64,000 bases of DNA from Legionella shakespearei DSM 23087 (GTDB lineage Bacteria > Pseudomonadota > Gammaproteobacteria > Legionellales > Legionellaceae). A model generated the notes under the pieces. It was not told the DNA's origin, ran no database searches, and saw nothing but the letters and a program-made list of their open reading frames with translations. A program made the translations under genes and the position numbers. The stretch covers positions 87,046 through 151,045 of the forward strand of contig NZ_KB892434.1 in the NCBI RefSeq assembly GCF_000373765.1, in the 5' to 3' direction. Positions within the stretch are counted from its first letter, which is position 1. Each line of letters begins with the position of its first letter. This document shows positions 63,281 to 64,000 of the stretch, piece by piece.

Positions 63281-64000
63281 TTAAACATTACCAACATACT
63301 TCAGACCGATGTAAGGACCAGAAGCTGAGTAATCAGTTTCAGACAGAACACCACCATTCAGGTTAGTAGCTGTTGTATGCATTGCATGGAAGTAGTTGAA
63401 CCACATGTAACCAGCATCAAGAGTTAAATCACCTTGAGCCATTGCATAAGTGTAGTCCAGACCCAATTTAGCTTCAACTTCTGGAACAATAGAGTTCTTG
63501 GAACCATTGAATAAGTTCACACCATCGTTGAACTTGCTAGTACCAACCAGAATTGCAGCTGCGCCATTAGCATAAATACCAAAGCCGTTACCGAATACAT
63601 AGTGCATATCCAGACCAGTACGTGGACCGAAACCGCTGAACTCAGCATTGTGGTTAGTTAAGAACACAGTGTTTTCGTAGTTGTTTACATCAGCTTTGAT
63701 TCGAGCGTATTGAACACCACCATGGAAACGCATTTTCTTGTTAGCGCTGAAATCAACGAATTGACCTAATTCAGCATTAACTGCATCCCATTTGTTGTTG
63801 TGTGTGTAACCACGGTATACTTCATCGTAGTAGTGGCCATCAGTGTCAGCATCTAAATGGTACCAGTTAACAGTCAGATCGTTACCAGTGTTGAAGTGGT
63901 AAGAACCTTCCAGTTTGAAGCCCCAGTTCCAGTCACCATCCCAATCGTTATAATGGGTGTAGCCGTTTATGTCTGTAGCACTGTGGTAACCCCAACCAGC
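63281..64000 (-). CDS. Legionella major outer membrane protein, 5' end missing
   Basis: At least 239 residues of a MOMP-family barrel, open to the right edge without a start; the Met at 63733 (MRFHGGVQ) is internal, since the frame continues upstream with [19 protein letters not shown], matching [15 protein letters not shown] of the neighbouring gene. Codon use is strongly biased (GGT, AAC, TAC, GTT) compared with other genes in the window, which suggests very high expression, so this is the better candidate for the main porin. Ends [12 protein letters not shown]. Confidence 0.92.
   Translation of the reverse strand, partial: AGWGYHSATDINGYTHYNDWDGDWNWGFKLEGSYHFNTGNDLTVNWYHLDADTDGHYYDEVYRGYTHNNKWDAVNAELGQFVDFSANKKMRFHGGVQYARIKADVNNYENTVFLTNHNAEFSGFGPRTGLDMHYVFGNGFGIYANGAAAILVGTSKFNDGVNLFNGSKNSIVPEVEAKLGLDYTYAMAQGDLTLDAGYMWFNYFHAMHTTATNLNGGVLSETDYSASGPYIGLKYVGNV

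Noticed and set aside
1..64000. CRISPR array
   Set aside because: Repeats are inverted and dispersed, not direct and regularly spaced; no cas genes.
1..64000. tRNA or rRNA genes
   Set aside because: No cloverleaf with a TTCGANNC arm and CCA-type acceptor, and no rRNA-like stretch, was found by eye in the gene-free regions.

Overview
The window looks like a chromosomal segment of a Legionella species (Gammaproteobacteria). Three genes match the Legionella-type major outer membrane protein family, with the Gly-Thr-Met-Gly motif after the signal peptide in the two whose N-termini are visible. There is a DUF3573/LbtU-type outer-membrane barrel, coiled-coil proteins of the kind common among Dot/Icm substrates, and a ubiE-ubiJ-ubiB-tatA-tatB cluster separated from tatC. 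I saw no tRNA, rRNA, CRISPR array, transposase, integrase or prophage gene. The species cannot be named from sequence reading alone.

Layout. 0-8 kb: a P-type ATPase cut by the left edge, a DUF1841 protein, then ubiquinone and Tat genes, including a small extra protein that resembles the N-terminus of UbiB. 8-16 kb: a large coiled-coil membrane protein, an MsrB-MsrA fusion, MltB, a DAK2-DegV fusion (fatty-acid-kinase-like) and a di-haem peroxidase. 17-25 kb: a tripartite MacB-type efflux operon (TolC-like, MFP, ATPase, permease), then ksgA, a MobH/TraI_2-like protein with a degenerate HD motif, and apaH. 25-34 kb: housekeeping genes panD, tatC, hspQ, fre, ubiD, rho, trxA, rsmE and fumC. 34-42 kb: poxB, a small lipoprotein, a glycosyltransferase, a MOMP paralogue and the lipid A genes lpxA, lpxD and lpxB. 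42-52 kb: a surface-glycan locus built as two divergent gene sets. One set holds a glycosyltransferase, a methyltransferase, KpsM and KpsE. The other holds two LpxL-type acyltransferases, a pseudokinase/hydrolase-like fusion, a YrbL-like protein and KpsT. 52-64 kb: a eukaryote-like cystathionine beta-synthase, an OTU-like protein without the catalytic residues, a coiled-coil protein coupled to a membrane-anchored DOT1-like methyltransferase, ihfB, dcd, a slipin/NfeD pair, an LbtU-like porin and two tandem MOMP genes, the last cut by the right edge.

The gaps between genes are unusually structured. Nearly every longer one holds near-perfect inverted repeats from at least six families: REP-like units, often paired head to head, a MITE-like element with terminal inverted repeats, and a composite of about 430 bp present twice in the same internal order. 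Some are nested in one another, and one family shows a compensatory base-pair change between its two copies. No mobilising enzyme is visible here.

The two best candidates for something undescribed are the 42.6-51.9 kb glycan locus, which combines single-copy capsule-type ABC export parts with its own lipid acyltransferases and kinase-fold proteins, and the multi-family palindromic repeat system. All functions are inferred from motif recognition; no database search was run.
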